Source: Pseudoscleropodium purum (Eukaryota > Streptophyta > Bryopsida > Hypnales > Brachytheciaceae). From it: DNA of 64,000 nucleotides. How positions within the stretch are numbered: position 1 is the stretch's first letter; each line of letters begins with the position of its first letter. The stretch is taken from contig OZ017804.1 in assembly GCA_963969395.1 (NCBI GenBank), positions 17,794,001 through 17,858,000 of the forward strand, written 5' to 3'. A program made the position numbers and the translations under genes. Shown piece by piece: positions 11,906 through 24,479 of the stretch. The notes beneath the pieces are model-generated. The model made no database searches. It had not been told where the DNA came from and worked only from the letters and a program-made list of their open reading frames with translations.

Positions 11906-14394
11906 CGTACAATAAACTAGCCATTTTTTTGATGTTTTCTTGTGGAATAAGGAAATTTCTTTTTTGATATTCAAACAATAAAAAGTTAGAGGCAAACATT
12001 TGAAATATGTGGGAAAAATTTCAAGAACTTTGACTTCACCAATTGCAAGATAATAGTGCTTAGAATTATTAGAAATATTTTTTTTAAACCACCATGATAT
12101 AGCTAATAAAATTTGATTCTTCTTAATTTTCATTTTGATAAATAATTTTTTTTACAATTTTATGCCATATTTTATTAGTTACCTACATAAAAAAATTCAG
12201 AAGTTGATGAAGGTCTTAGCAAAAGATACCCCCAAAGATGCTTGAATTGTCCAAGTTGACTCAATTTATTGGAGCAACATAACTTTTAATCTAGATATTC
12301 AATCATAATATTTTAAAATTTCCATGAAGAGGGTAAATTTTCCCATCTTGTGTCAAAAAATTTTAAACATTCATTAAATTTTGGCTTCATATAATCCCAC
12401 CTAAGTTTTTAAGTGTCCATTGAATGAACACTTGGTCCTTCAAGGATTAAAAGCCAAAAATGCTCAAATAAATTATATAGACAATTCAATTTTTTGTTGA
12501 ATGATACCCTACACATTTTTCAAATATTAACTCATATGACTTGAATTGAACTTATTGAAGTGCTCAACTATCTACATGGTAGATAGTGAATTGAATTTTG
12601 TGTTGTCAAATATTAGCATGTATTGGTAGTAGTTGAAAATGCTTCCATGCATAGGTCATAAAGATAAAAGTTAAAATAAAAACAAAGTAAGTACTTGTAT
12701 TTCATTTTATGCAATAAATATGACAATAAAAGTAAGAAAAAAAAAAAATCAGTAAAAGTATTCCCTTAGATAGGACATAAAAATTAAAGTAGTATAAAAT
12801 GTAGAAAGAATATTAACGGCAAGATGATATAAAACAATAGAGTCTAAAATAGGTGAAAAGGTATTTTAGTAAGTAATGGTCATCATTGTAAGATTTTTTG
12901 AGTCGGATTTTGCTTTTAACAAGAGACAATTGCAATTGCTTGGAAACCCCAACAAGAGAAATCAAACACAACAAAAAGGAGGCTAGGAAGGTTTTTCAAA
13001 TTCTATTTTAACCCCTCAAAGACCATTGTCCCCTTGGAGGTCAAATTTGATTTGGATAGGTTTTTATGACCTCAATTTTTTGTGAAACTTTTTAAAACTT
13101 TTTCATAAAATAGAAAAATTGACTAGCGTCATGGAAATATGATTTTTAATTAAATTGGTGCTTTGGAATAAAAGTTATACCACAAAGAGTTTAGAATTGA
13201 ACTTGGTAAGCAATACAAGAAAAAATCCCAAAATCCCAAATCGTTAAAAACAAAAAATTCCTTAGCTATTATATATTTGTCTACATGTGAAGCTTTGATT
13301 CATTCTATTGGGACTAGTAACGAGAAAGTGAAGGACAATCTTGTTTTTCGGCAATTTGAGCATCTTTTTGAAAAACTTACTTGTACGATTCATTTTTGAA
13401 TGTAATTTTCACAATTATTTTGCTAAAAAATTTAAATTTTCTTGCTAAAATGATCTCACCATTGGGATTCCTGTGTTTCAATCCCATCTTAGAGCTATTA
13501 ACAATTTAGTTTTTCTTTCAATCTTAGCCCTACTTCTACTTAACAAATTTTCAAAGAATGCAAATCAAGTGTGTGTTTTTTTTAAACATTTTTCCTTGAG
13601 TTTCAACTCAATTTTTCAATACAATTTTTTTTTCAACTCAAAGTTTGTAGTGCAGAAAATTTCCACAAATGTTGGTCAAAATCATTTGAATTTACACAGT
13701 AGTATTCAAAAAAAATTATTCTCTTAAATTTTTAATGCTAATATCTTTCAATCTATATTAATGGTCAAATTTTATGAAATTTTACAAGATGATTTCAAGC
13801 AAGTGAAGTATAAGATCTTATGATTAGATTCTTAACAAAAGATGACTTTGATCCTTTATAGGTTAATTTTTAGCAATAGAGAGTACACCATATTTGTACT
13901 TGAAGACACCGCTTCTTCTATGACCATCTCCTTTGACAATTTGTTTTTCCCACTTCCACTAGGTGCTTTTGATCGAGAATGCCACTCTTGGCTTATAGTT
14001 GCTCTGTGAATTTGTATGTATTCTTTGTCTTATAAAAATCCATGTCTACAAAGCACTTAAAAAACAAAGAGCCCCTCAACAAAAGTTGCAATTCCAAGCA
14101 CATCACCCCCTATCCTTTGCCTCGTTTCTCCTACCTTACCACCCCTCCCACAAGTGTGAACCCAAAATACAACAAATTAAAACAACGCCTAAACTTGAGA
14201 TCCTACAAACAAAGTTTGACAAATCCTCTCCCCTCCCAACATGAAATTTTTTTATAGAGATATCTCAAATAATCAAAGTGAGAGGCCCCATCAAAGTGTG
14301 GTGTAAAAGTGACCTACTCGTTATTGAATTTGAATTCCCTTGCTATAACTATTCCGTCTTGACAAAGTCTAAGTGTGTTCATATGTCCTATACT
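11906..14394. other. A+T-rich intergenic DNA, no gene seen
   Basis: Contains terminus-like motifs of repeat family B at ~12437 (inverted) and ~13007 (TTTAACCCCTCAAAGACC), probably fragments. Overlapping short frames at 13999-14257 have no family resemblance. Nothing else recognised. Confidence 0.45.
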
Positions 14395-14800
14395 ATGGTA
14401 TGACTTAAAAAACATGTTTGCATAGACTAAATGAAAGTAACTAATAATAAGAGTCACCTTATTCATAGAGTTGGAGGTTGATAAAGCTCATTGATGATAG
14501 GTGGGATGGAAGTCTGATTTTTTGGGTCATACCTTTAGTGTAGTAGAAAACATGTTTGCGTAGACTATAGAAGTGACTCAAAATAAGAACCAATTTACAC
14601 GTGGAGTTGAGGATGGTAAAGTTCGTCAATGATAGGTGGAATGGGAGTCTGATTTTTTTGGTCATACCTTTAGTGCAATAGAAAACATGTTTGCGTAGAC
14701 TAAATAGGTGACTTACAATAAGAGGTGACTTACATGTGGAGTCAGGGGCTAGTAAAGCTCACCTATGATCAATGAGATGGAAGTCCAATTTTTTCGGAGT
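14395..14800 (+). repeat. Three-copy ~140-bp tandem repeat
   Basis: The phrase AAAACATGTTTGCGTAGACT recurs at about 14409, 14549 and 14684 (spacing 140 and 135). Each copy is followed by 'gtgactta..aataagag', 'acatgtggagt', 'gtaaagctca', 'atgataggtgg' and 'tggaagtctgatttttt'. Copies differ by substitutions and small indels. No coding frame is conserved. Confidence 0.8.
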
Positions 14801-15077
14801 CCCAATCCCACTGAATGGTGAGTTTTTTTGTTTTTTTTGACACAAATGAAATGGGAATTCATAGCAAAGACAGATTGATACAAGGCACCAACCACAAGTG
14901 TCCAAGTGGACTACCGGACAAAAGCAAAAAAGACAATGAAAATACACTATCTGTGAGCTTCACTCGCCTCCATCTCCACATGTAAGTCAACCCCTACATG
15001 ACCATAAGGCCACCAGGTAGCTTCTACAACAATGTTTTTTTTGCACCCCGGTCCTTTAGGAGTTACTAAGACTAAGA

Positions 15078-15121
15078 ACCACAAGAAGACCCACATGCTC
15101 TGCAGTGGGTCTTCTTGTGGT
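15078..15121. repeat. Perfect 17-bp hairpin with 10-base loop
   Basis: ACCACAAGAAGACCCAC (15078-15094) is followed after ten bases by its exact reverse complement (15105-15121). No T-run follows, so a terminator role is unsupported. The surroundings to ~15870 are otherwise featureless intergenic DNA. Confidence 0.75.
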
Positions 15122-15825
15122 CCATTCTGACCCTGGTCCAAGTATTAGGACCATGTTCTATATTATCACTATCTCAAATTGTTGACTCTGCTGTATCAAA
15201 GTCTGCTTTGTAATGGAATGGGTCCTCCCATTTGTATAATAAGTTTAAAAAAAATAAAAGTTCTGCTGTGTATGTGATTGTTCACGAGGCAATTGAAGCT
15301 GAGCTGGCAAGCGAGGTGTGGTGATTCAATACTTCAGAGTCTTCTCTAATAATAAGTTACGAAGCTTATGTCGGATGCTTATCGATCCCTTTTGGTGACT
15401 TTCATGTGCTTCCAGATACAGAGTTTGTCTAAACTTGGAAAGTAAGGACATTATTTTCAAATTTCTGATGCTGCCACGGTATTAAAAAAATAAATAAAAA
15501 CACCGACTAATGGCACAAAAAATAGCTTTTTCTTCTTGCAAACGAAAGCTCTTTGCATTGGGTATATACACTCACACCTAATAATTTAGGGGGAGAGTCT
15601 GACCTTGACAGGCTTCAACCCTGACTGCAAGAGCTTATTACTGTGTAGTCAAACCTCCAAGTCCCTTACTTTGTATCCTCCATTTTTTTTCGCTATTTGG
15701 GAGTGAAGTATTTTGGTTTTATTTTTTGAAGATAAAATCACGAGCCAGTTTGGTGTTTCATTTTGGTCTTTGTTCACGTGGTCTACCTTTCCTTGGCACT
15801 ACATTTGATAGTCAATTTCTTTTCA

Positions 15826-16905
15826 ACCCCTAAAAGACCGAGTGATGATGCAAGAGACCTTGGGTACTTACACACAGAGTCAATTTTCATGAAATTTTGA
15901 CATAAGGTGTGAACATGTGCCCCCTTCGTGAATTTTTTTCCAATTGGGTGCTTGGATCAAAAATTATGCTACCATAAATGTTTTAGGTAGCCCAAGCAAC
16001 TTCAGGCATCATTTGTAAAACTACTCCTCCACTTTTGAAATTTACAGGGTATGATACTTATATGCTACACGATGAAATGTTGAAAAAAATAACCATGTGC
16101 AGTGTAAAAATCTCACTCTAAGAGGGGTCAAGTCTATTGGCTCTGTCAAACAAGGTCAAAATAGAACTTTTTCTTCTAACTTCAAAACATTATAATCTTT
16201 CAATATGTGTGATTAAAGTTTCTAAAAAATTTTCCACGCATTCCCATATTAGTCCAATACAATTTTGTATAGTTGAATTTTGAAGAAACAAATTTTTTAT
16301 TTTTTTTCATTTTTTTCACTACCCTAAAAAGTAATAGTTTTTTTTTTTCACAATTTCTACTTAAAATGTGCCTCGGTCCTTTAAGAATTAAAGTGCTTTG
16401 AAAATTTTCTTGGTCGAGAATAATACATATGAAATTTAGTTTTTCCAACCCTCTATAGCAAGTGTGAAGACTATGAAAATGATTTGTCTTTGAAAATGCT
16501 TGGCCTATAAAGGACCAAGGGTGTTTTTCACAAGAAATTGTCAAAAATTGCCAATTTTTAGTGCATTGTCCAAAATTTAAAACAATAATTTTTTTCTCCC
16601 TTCAAAAAATATAAAATTTTAGTTGACTAATATGACAATTAGTGGAAAAGATTCCATCCTATTGGACTGCATAGATTAAAGGATTGTAATGCTTGAAATG
16701 AGGATAAAACCTTTTTTCATTCCTACAAAACATGTTAGTAGATTTCAATTTCTCTTAGAGTAAATTTTTTTTCCTACACAAAATGGAAATTTTGACCATT
16801 CTTAAGTATATGATGTTAGGTTCACTCATGAAAAATTTCAAAAAAAAAATGTGGAGACCAGCTTACACTAAATCACCTTGCAATGCATGGAGGTTAGGCA
16901 TTGTA
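15826..16905 (+). repeat. Repeat family B, third copy
   Basis: Starts TTCAACCCCTAAAAGACCGA. An internal inverse of the same end (GGTCCTTTAAGAATTAAA) occurs at ~16376 and another (AAAGGACCAAGG) at ~16509. Aligns along its length with 10975-11905. A stretch of ~130 bp at 16385-16510 has no counterpart in that copy. Coding frames are not conserved. Confidence 0.65.
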
Positions 16906-17939
16906 AGAATATAACAAGAGAATTATATGTACCCTATTTTTAGATATTGCCCCTCTCCACAATGTTTGAGAAATTTGCATATAAGAGTTTTGGGGATTGG
17001 ATGTGACATGAACAACTAAAAATTGTGTTAGTACAATAAAAATGCACTTCCATAAACTTGAAGTTCAAATGAACAGTTGTCAAACTCATTATGCAATCCA
17101 CTTTGTAATTGTTGAAATGTGATTTTTTTCCTTATAAATACAAATCGCAAATAACTTCAAATTAATATTTGTATGTTTGAATTTTCAATGGTAAAAATCA
17201 TGAAAAAACTTTACTCTTTCCATTGGGACCATTTTCAAAGCAAATGAAGAAGTACAATTTTTTAGATCTTGATCAAAACAAGTAAAATTGGCAAACTTTG
17301 CTCAAAGTCAAGTAATGAAGTAAAATTAGCAAGCTTTACTCTTCCACTACTAGACCAATATATGTCTGTAAAGACCTCGGAAAAGCAAATATTTACCTTT
17401 TCAACTAAAAATAATTCTTTTCAATAATTAACCTTAAAAAATGTCCATCATTTTTTTTAAGCAATCAAAAGAATTTAATTGTGCACACCAAAATAAGCTT
17501 GAAATTTCATATCAGCCATATTGGTCAATTGGGCTGTTAGGAGTTAACTGTAATCAAACTACCCCAATATACTCTATGTTAAATTGATTTTTTTGATGAT
17601 CTTTGAATGAACCTTTTCTTTATGCACTCAAAGAAAATTAGAAACCGTTTAGTATATACTATATCGACTCCTTCGGAACTTATTACTAAATGGAAAATCC
17701 TACAACCACTTTTTCAAATAACAAAATCATTCATTATGTATGATCCTATTTTACAACTATTTATTAATGATTTTTTTAATTTTGATTTTTCATAAATGTA
17801 ATCTCATGTCTTGTAAAGTCACCAAAATTTCAGAATTCTTTTGTGGAAATTTGAAATTACTGTGAATTTTTTAATAAAAAGTGAATAACATTTCATATAA
17901 AACAAAAAACTGTAAGGAAAATCTGAATTTTTCACCAGA
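16906..17939. other. A+T-rich intergenic DNA, no gene seen
   Basis: Short open frames only, none with a recognisable family and none shared with the neighbouring repeats. Confidence 0.45.
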
Positions 17940-18740
17940 AAGTGTATATTTTTAGTGCAAAACACTATATTGTAAATCAACTTCCTCTATCATGCTATAA
18001 TTAGAAAATTGGCATTCCATGATAATTGCTCCAAAATACTCATTAAATTTCATTCTAAGAGTTTGACTCAAATTCAAGAAATATTGTTTCTATAAATAAA
18101 TTTGATCAAGATTAAGGAAGTAAAAGTTGCTATAGTACAATACAAGGAGATTCATGTCTAGGAATTTTTTTTTGTCTATTACCATTGGATCATCATAAAA
18201 ATAAAGTAGGATATAAGGTGAAAACACCCAAAACCATCCCAATATCCATTCCTAACAAGTAAACTTCCATTGAAAGTGTCCCCAAAAGAGAGTTAAGCTC
18301 CCAAAACTTAATTGCTATTGGTAAATTGCCAAATTTTTAGATTTTGGTATTTAGACCAAGCTATGTGACGGTTTTGGTAGTCTAGGGATTTCAATTTGAA
18401 AATTTATAGTATTTCCATATCTTATCCTAAAAGTCTAAATGTTTTTTAAAAATTCATAATTTTGAATTGCCAATACAACAAAAACTAATGTGTTGTGTGT
18501 TGTTGCCACGGTCAAAATAAAAGTAAAAGAAAATTTTTAATTTTTTAATTCATGAAAACTTCAAAATTTAATAGCTTTCATGTCATAGGTCCAAATGCTA
18601 TAAAACAAAGCCTATCCACCTCTCCTTACCAAGGGCTTTCTCAATGGTACCAAGAATGCAACCAAGTGGCATACAATTTTAGAAATCTCAACATAACAAA
18701 CAAACAAAACAAATAGCCTAACTTAAGGTTTGGACTAGTG
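17940..18740 (+). repeat. Long direct repeat, left copy
   Basis: Collinear with 20710-21515: 'aattagaaaattggcattccatgat', 'cttgatcaagatta', CCAATATCCATTCCTAACAA, 'tacaacaaaaacta' and the terminal 'aacaaacaaacaaaacaaa'. The two copies lie 2.77 kb apart in the same orientation. The right copy has ~60 extra bases near 20820-20880. They could be old LTRs, but TG..CA ends, a primer-binding site and coding remnants are not visible between them. Confidence 0.6.
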
Positions 18741-20690
18741 TGCCTTGTGTCATTGCCACAATCAAAATAAAAATAAAAGTAATATTTTTATTTTTTCATT
18801 TATAAAAAATTTGAAATTCAATATCTTTTAAATAGTATGAGAGGTTGTGTTTTTGATACAAAATGGGCAGAAATAGAAAGCTGTATGCACAAAGGAGTGC
18901 AACAACTTTTGATGAAAAAGTTATGATTATTTAAAAACAAAGGGATAATTTTGTTCAATTTTATGATTCATAAAAACTTTGAAATTCAATAACTTGCACA
19001 CCATGAGTGCAAAAGTTCATGCTTTCGAGTGGTACCAAGATAGATGCCAGACACCTCACAATTTATTAAATGTCAACATATCAAACAAAACAAACAACCT
19101 ATATTATTGGCATACACTAGTGTGTCTTATGCCATTGCCACAGCCAAAAGAAAAGTAAAAAGTAATATTTCAATATTTTAATAGGAAAAAAATTGAAATT
19201 CAATGTCTTTTATATCGTTACAATGCTAGGAGTTGCGTTCTTGATAGAAAGCCTTGTGCACGAAGGAGTGCAAAGAGGCTTTGTTTCGTTGCATTTGGAC
19301 ATGCAATGTAAGAATTAGGATTTTTCCAAAATAAAAGACAGTTTCATTTCATTTTTTAATTAAAAAGTTGATAACTTTTATACTATAGGTTCAAAAGGTT
19401 ACAAAACTAGTATAAATAGAAAGCTTTATGAACAAAGGAGTGTAGGGGCTTTGCTTTGTGGCATTTGGACATGAGATGTGGAAGTTATAAATTTTCAAGA
19501 ATAAAAAATAATTTCGTTCAATTTTACAATTCATAAAAACTTTGAAATTCAATAATTTGCACACTATATGTCCAAATGCCACAAAACAATGTCCATGCAC
19601 CCCTTGGTGATGCTTTCGAGCATCACCAAAAATATTGTGAGACGACTAATGGTTAGTTAGATCTTAGGTATCAAATAAAACAAAACAAACAACCTATATC
19701 AAAGGTTATATAGACTAGTGTACCTTGTGTCATATCCTAAACCAAAATAAAAGTAAAAATAGTATTTAATATCTTATTTGAGAATTATTTTGAAATTCAA
19801 TGTCTTTCATACTATAGGGATTTGTTGTGGTGCCAAAGTTTTTGTTTTTGGTATGAATAGAAAGCCTTATACACAAAGTAGTGCATAAGGACATTGTTTT
19901 GTGGCATTTAGATATGCAATATAAAAATTAGGATTTTTTCTAAATAATAAATAATTTAATTCAATTTTTAAAAAATTAACCTATTTTAAGGGTATAGACT
20001 ATTGCGCTTTTTGTCATTGTCAAAACCAAAAGTATAAGTAATTTCACTTCTCATTTTACAACTTTGAAATTCAATCATTTTCACATTGTAATATGAAGAT
20101 TGTGTATTTTGTACAAATAGAAAATTTTATGCCCAAAGGGCTGCTAAGGCTTGGTTTTGTAGCGTTTGAACATGAGATGTGAAAGTTATGGTTTTTTCAA
20201 AATAAAAAATATTTTTTTATTTTTTTATAATTAAAAAATCCATAATTTTAACTCCATAGGTCCAAATGCCACAAAATTGGTATGAATAGAAAGCCTTGTT
20301 GACAAAGGAGTGCAAGGTTTTTGTTTTGTGGTGTTTGGACATGTAAAACAAAAGTTATGATTTTTTAAAAGTATAAGATAATTTCATTCAATTTTATAAT
20401 TCATACAAACTTTGAAATTCAATAACTTACACATCATGGATTCAAATGCCACAAAACAAAGTCCATGCACCCCTCCTTGCCAAGAGCTTTTGAGTGGTAC
20501 CAAGAATGGCGCTAGATACCTTAAGGTTTAGGAGATCTCATAGTATCAAACAAAACAAACAACCTATTAGTTGTTTTAGTTTCTTGGAAAAAGTGCCTCC
20601 AATTATGTTGAATTGCTTAGTTCGACAATTTTGGATATTTTCACCTCACCTACATGCACACGGGGAAAATTTATGAATTCTTTTAAAAAA
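18708..20690 (+). repeat. Diverged repeat family C units between the direct repeats
   Basis: A recurring block, AACAAACAACCTA then 'gactagtgtgcctt.tgtcattgccac' then 'aaaataaaagtaa', is seen near 18708, 19081, 19676, 20548 and 21481. It alternates with 'tttgtggcatttggacatg' and 'aaatgccacaaaacaaagtcca' segments. Spacing is irregular (373-933 bp), so the units are partly deleted or rearranged. Related inverted units occur at 26994-27490 and 53597-54240. Confidence 0.6.
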
Positions 20691-20709
20691 TGAATGAATG
20701 CACACAATA

Positions 20710-21515
20710 GTCAAGTGTATATTTAGTGCAAAACACCGTAGTGTAAATCAACTTCCTTTGTCGTGATATAATTAGAAAATTGGCATTCCATGATAAATTT
20801 GCCCCAAAATTCTACTTGCAACTAATAAAACATTGACTTTAAAAATATATGTATAATTTTCAATTTGGTTTAGGAACTTAATTGGTAAATTTCATTCCAA
20901 TAGTGTGACTCAAATCCAAAAAATATTGTTTTTTTAATAAAACTTGATCAAGATTAGGGAATTGAAAGGAGATTCATGTTTAAGGAATCTTTCTTTGTCT
21001 ACTGTCATTGCAATCGTCATAAAATAAATTGGAATGGAAGATGAAAACACGCAAAACAATCCCAATATCCATTCCTAACAAGTAGACTTCCAAAGTGCAT
21101 GTAAATCGTATCCATACTTAACTACTATTGGTGGACTACTAAATTCTCTACATTTCAGTATATGGACAAAGCTATTTGACGTTTTCAATGGTCTAAGGAA
21201 TTCTACTTTGAAAATTACTTACATGTCTTATTCAAAAATTCGAAATGTTTTTTTGAAGATTATTGATACAACAAAAACTAGTGTGACCCATGTTGGTGGT
21301 CAAAATAAAAGTAAAAGTAAATTTTCTAATTCATGAAAACTTTGGGATCCAATAACTTCCTAGTCATAAGTACAAACACCATGAAACAAAGTTTGTGCAC
21401 CCTCGTTGCCGATGGCTTTTTGATGGTGCCAAGAATGCAACTAGGGGACATGCAATATACCAAGATCTCAACATAACAAACAAACAAAACAAACAACCTA
21501 GCTCAAGGTATGGAC
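20710..21515 (+). repeat. Long direct repeat, right copy
   Basis: Partner of 17940-18740, see there. It ends with the same AACAAACAAACAAAACAAAC block followed by 'aacctagctcaaggtatggac'. Confidence 0.6.
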
Positions 21516-23149
21516 GTTGTTTTATTCTCTCAAAAAAGGTACCTCCAACTATACTAAATGGCTTATTTTGACAATTTTGGATATTCCCACTTCACCTAAT
21601 TTCAACCATTCACTAAAATTGTGTAGTTTAGATTCTTGCCTAAAATGTACTTTCACTATTGATGAGAGTCTATGTTCAATTTTAAAAACACCTATTTTCA
21701 TCACTTTAATAATCTGTAGTTTATTCATATGGTGTTCAAAAAATGCATTCTAAAAGAATCTAGAATCCCTATTAGACTTCCGACAAGACCCCACAAAAAA
21801 AACACTTTTCAATGTAATAATGGGAACTATGCTGAATTGCTCAATTGTAAGATTTTAGGTGTAGTTACCTTACCTGCGTACAGTGAAAATTTATGAATTT
21901 TTTTTTTATGAAATTTCATGAATGAAAATGTTGGATGAAAATTTACATTTTTTTTTTCTTGAGTGTCTCCTGCAAAGCTTCAGAAGGTTGATCAAACCAT
22001 TATGGTCCACATTGTCTTTGTATAGTCCAGGGTTAAATGAAGCAGATGGTTTGTAAGAGATTTGTACCCGAATGGACACAATAGTCAAACACTGGAAGTG
22101 GGTACTTATTATTTTTTATTTAAATGCCAGTAACTCAGAGGATATGTGAGTTGACTGCTGAGCATTGGATCTGCAAAAATGGGAACCAATCCATTTCATT
22201 TGTTTTAAAAAAATTAATAAATAATTGAGGCAACACTCATAAGTTGGCCGGGCAGCAAAAGGACACTGATGAGAGTTTCAGTTTTGCTCTTGATGCTTTT
22301 GCCAGGGCAGGGCTTGGTTCGGTGTTCAATTGGTTTCTCTGCAATGGAAAGTAAAGGTAGAAATCAACCCATTTCCGTTCATTTAAACTGGTTGGTGTGT
22401 ATGGATGGGGTCAAAATCATAATTTGGTGTTATTTTTCCATGTGGACATATGAAAATAAGTAATATTCAAAAAATAAATACAATTTTTGGAGAGTTTTTG
22501 TATTTTTTGTGAATTTTCAAAGTCAAGCGTGGATTAAGAAGAAATTTCTAAGTGTTTGATGGGTGCCCATGTTTGAATTGCCTCAAGGAAGACCCCAAAC
22601 TATTCAATAGAAGCTTGTTACTTTATAACCCTGAAGCGCCCATTTGTAAAGTAAGAGCCATTCAAGGCAAACAATTTGAGGTCATATTAGTGACACTTCA
22701 ATAGACTCCTGGTTCACAAAAAGGGGGGAAAGGGAAGGATAGGGAAGGGTCTAAGTACCTTAGTGAATTGTCCATGTATTTCCAAAAAGAAAAGTACAAT
22801 GATTTCCCTATTAGTTTGTGTAACATTGATTTACCATAATCACTATATTGTAGCTTTTGTTTTAGGTCTTCTTCTTCTTCCTTGCATTGAAGTGACTTTC
22901 AATTGTGTGAAAAAAAGATAAAAAGGCTACAAATTGACATATTGTTGTATTTGTACCTATTCTCACAAATACAAATGTTTGTAATGATACTAATTTACAC
23001 TTTCACTATTAGATGAATTTAATGTAGTGGAAATTTAAGGAATTTACATCTTACTCGTAGCCAAATAATAATGATGAATAGGTTCTATTCTTGCCTATTA
23101 CGGTAAGACCACCCATTTCCGACTAAAGACCCATATCTAACCTGTATGG
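21516..23149. other. Intergenic DNA, no gene seen
   Basis: Only short unconnected open frames. Position 21855-21875 has a terminus-like 'aggtgtagttaccttac', but local alignment assigns it to repeat family C rather than to the foldback family. Confidence 0.45.
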
Positions 23150-23420
23150 TGTAGTTATTTCCAACTAAGGTTAGAACAAATTTTCAACTAAAGCTTGCAA
23201 TGTTTTTTTCCTCTTTTCAAGGTTGGGACTAGTAAGGACATGCCCCACAGTAATGATAAAAAAGTGGGAAGTAATGAGTGGGAAAGTAGTTTTTGAATGA
23301 TTGAAATTGGAAGAATGTAGACATTGGCTATGGGTTTTAAGTACTTTTAGGCTTCTAAAATTCATAGTAATTTCAGTTCAAGATATAAAATTATCAAAAA
23401 ATTTGTAATCTCTGTGATTT
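23150..23420 (+). repeat. Dispersed copy of the 1603-1900 repeat
   Basis: Aligns with ~1660-1900: 'tttccaa', 'aaggttggrac', 'tagtraggacatgc', 'attggctatggg' and 'ttctaaaattcatagtaatttca'. It is more decayed than the two arms at the window start. Confidence 0.5.
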
Positions 23421-23666
23421 TAATTTGCATACACCACATAAAATCTATATTGCCTTATATTGCTCCATGACATGCATAGATTTGCATGAATGATTGGCTA
23501 TGGGTGGTTCTCCCATACATGCCACCTTGGGTGCAAAATTGCCTTGTCCAAATATAAATCATGAATTGTCTAAGCTAACACTATTCTATAGCTCTATGCT
23601 TCAAGGTTGATTAGAAATCCATCCACTTGAATGTAAGTTTAAGTACAATAAAAAAGAGGGTTGCTA

Positions 23667-23882
23667 TTATGTGAGCCTAAGAGCATGAGCACATGAGCTT
23701 AGAAGACTATATACCTATATTATAGGTGTCTATATTATAGAAACCTTCCATGACTATAGTGTAACTAGAATATAAGTATATATATTATAGGTGCTTATAT
23801 AATAAGCACCTTTAATGATTGTAGTACATCTACTTATATACATGCTCAAAGCTTGCATGCTCACATTTTCATACTCACATAC
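23667..23882. mobile_element. ~215-bp foldback element (MITE-like)
   Basis: Outer ends TATGTGAGCC... and (inverted) TATGTGAGTA... match over about 30 bp with roughly one mismatch in three after the first eight bases. Inside lies a perfect palindrome, AGGTGCTTA..TAAGCACCT (~23798-23820). Target duplication is not clear. The body is made of TATATTATAGG-type repeats. Confidence 0.5.
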
Positions 23883-23984
23883 TAGCATCATTGCAATAGA
23901 AAACACTCAACCTTAATATCAACTTGCAAACTTTAAGGTAGTTCATATGATGACAAGGTAGTTTTTGCACCCATTACCATAATT

Positions 23985-24085
23985 GGGTGGGTAGTGGTGG
24001 TGAGCCCCTTGTCAAAACTTGGGTTTGAAGTCATGACCACCTCATTGGTGCACCAAAGCCACAACCATTGAACCAAGGGCATAGG
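23985..24085 (-). mobile_element. tRNA-derived SINE-like relic
   Basis: On the minus strand an A box, TGGTTCAATGG (24075-24065), fits the TRGYNNARNGG consensus exactly. After 32 bases a B box, GACTTCAAACC (24032-24022), differs from GGTTCRANNCC at two positions. The spacing is right for a pol III type 2 internal promoter. The region does not fold into a complete tRNA cloverleaf by eye, so a SINE head or tRNA pseudogene is more likely than a tRNA gene. Tail and target duplication are not identified. Confidence 0.45.
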
Positions 24086-24087
24086 TG

Positions 24088-24479
24088 CCTTTAACCCCCA
24101 AAGGACCAAACTACGTTTATTGACAACGTACAAAATTTGGGCAATTTACTAAAAATAATATTTTCATTTTTTTTTATAAAATTTATATAGCATGTGGTTG
24201 AGGAGTAGCATTAAGACACAACAATTTTCATAATTTTTAACTACATGGTTAATAAGTTAATGTATGATATATAGCTTTTGGAGAGCCCAAGCCATTAAGG
24301 ATGTCAAAATAAATCACTTTTATAAAAAAATTTGAAATTGATTTTCTAGAATTATATCTATGTAGAAATCTTTGAATCATTCCATTTTGATGAATGTAAT
24401 GAAAAATACAAGGAATTTTAGTTTGCAAGTAGTTATGGAATCTCTGCTCTAAAATAAACTTTGAGGTCCTTTATTTAAC
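24088..24479 (+). repeat. Repeat family A, copy 1, 5' part
   Basis: Begins TTTAACCCCCAAAGGACCAA. It aligns with ~56653-57075 and, inverted, with ~62235-62625: 'gaggagtagc.ttaaga', 'tcaacaattttcat', 'ctacatggttaa.aagtta', 'attgattttctagaattata' and 'ggtcctttatttaac'. It continues at 25590 after an insertion. Confidence 0.65.

Noticed and set aside
17940..21515. Intact LTR retrotransposon
   Set aside because: No TG..CA termini, primer-binding site, polypurine tract or gag/pol remnants were seen between the direct repeats.
21855..21880. Terminus of the TAAGGTRTATGCACCT MITE family
   Set aside because: Alignment with 20620-20680 shows the stretch belongs to repeat family C, and no partner end was found.
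24022..24075. Functional tRNA gene
   Set aside because: A and B boxes are present but acceptor, anticodon and T stems do not pair into a cloverleaf by eye.
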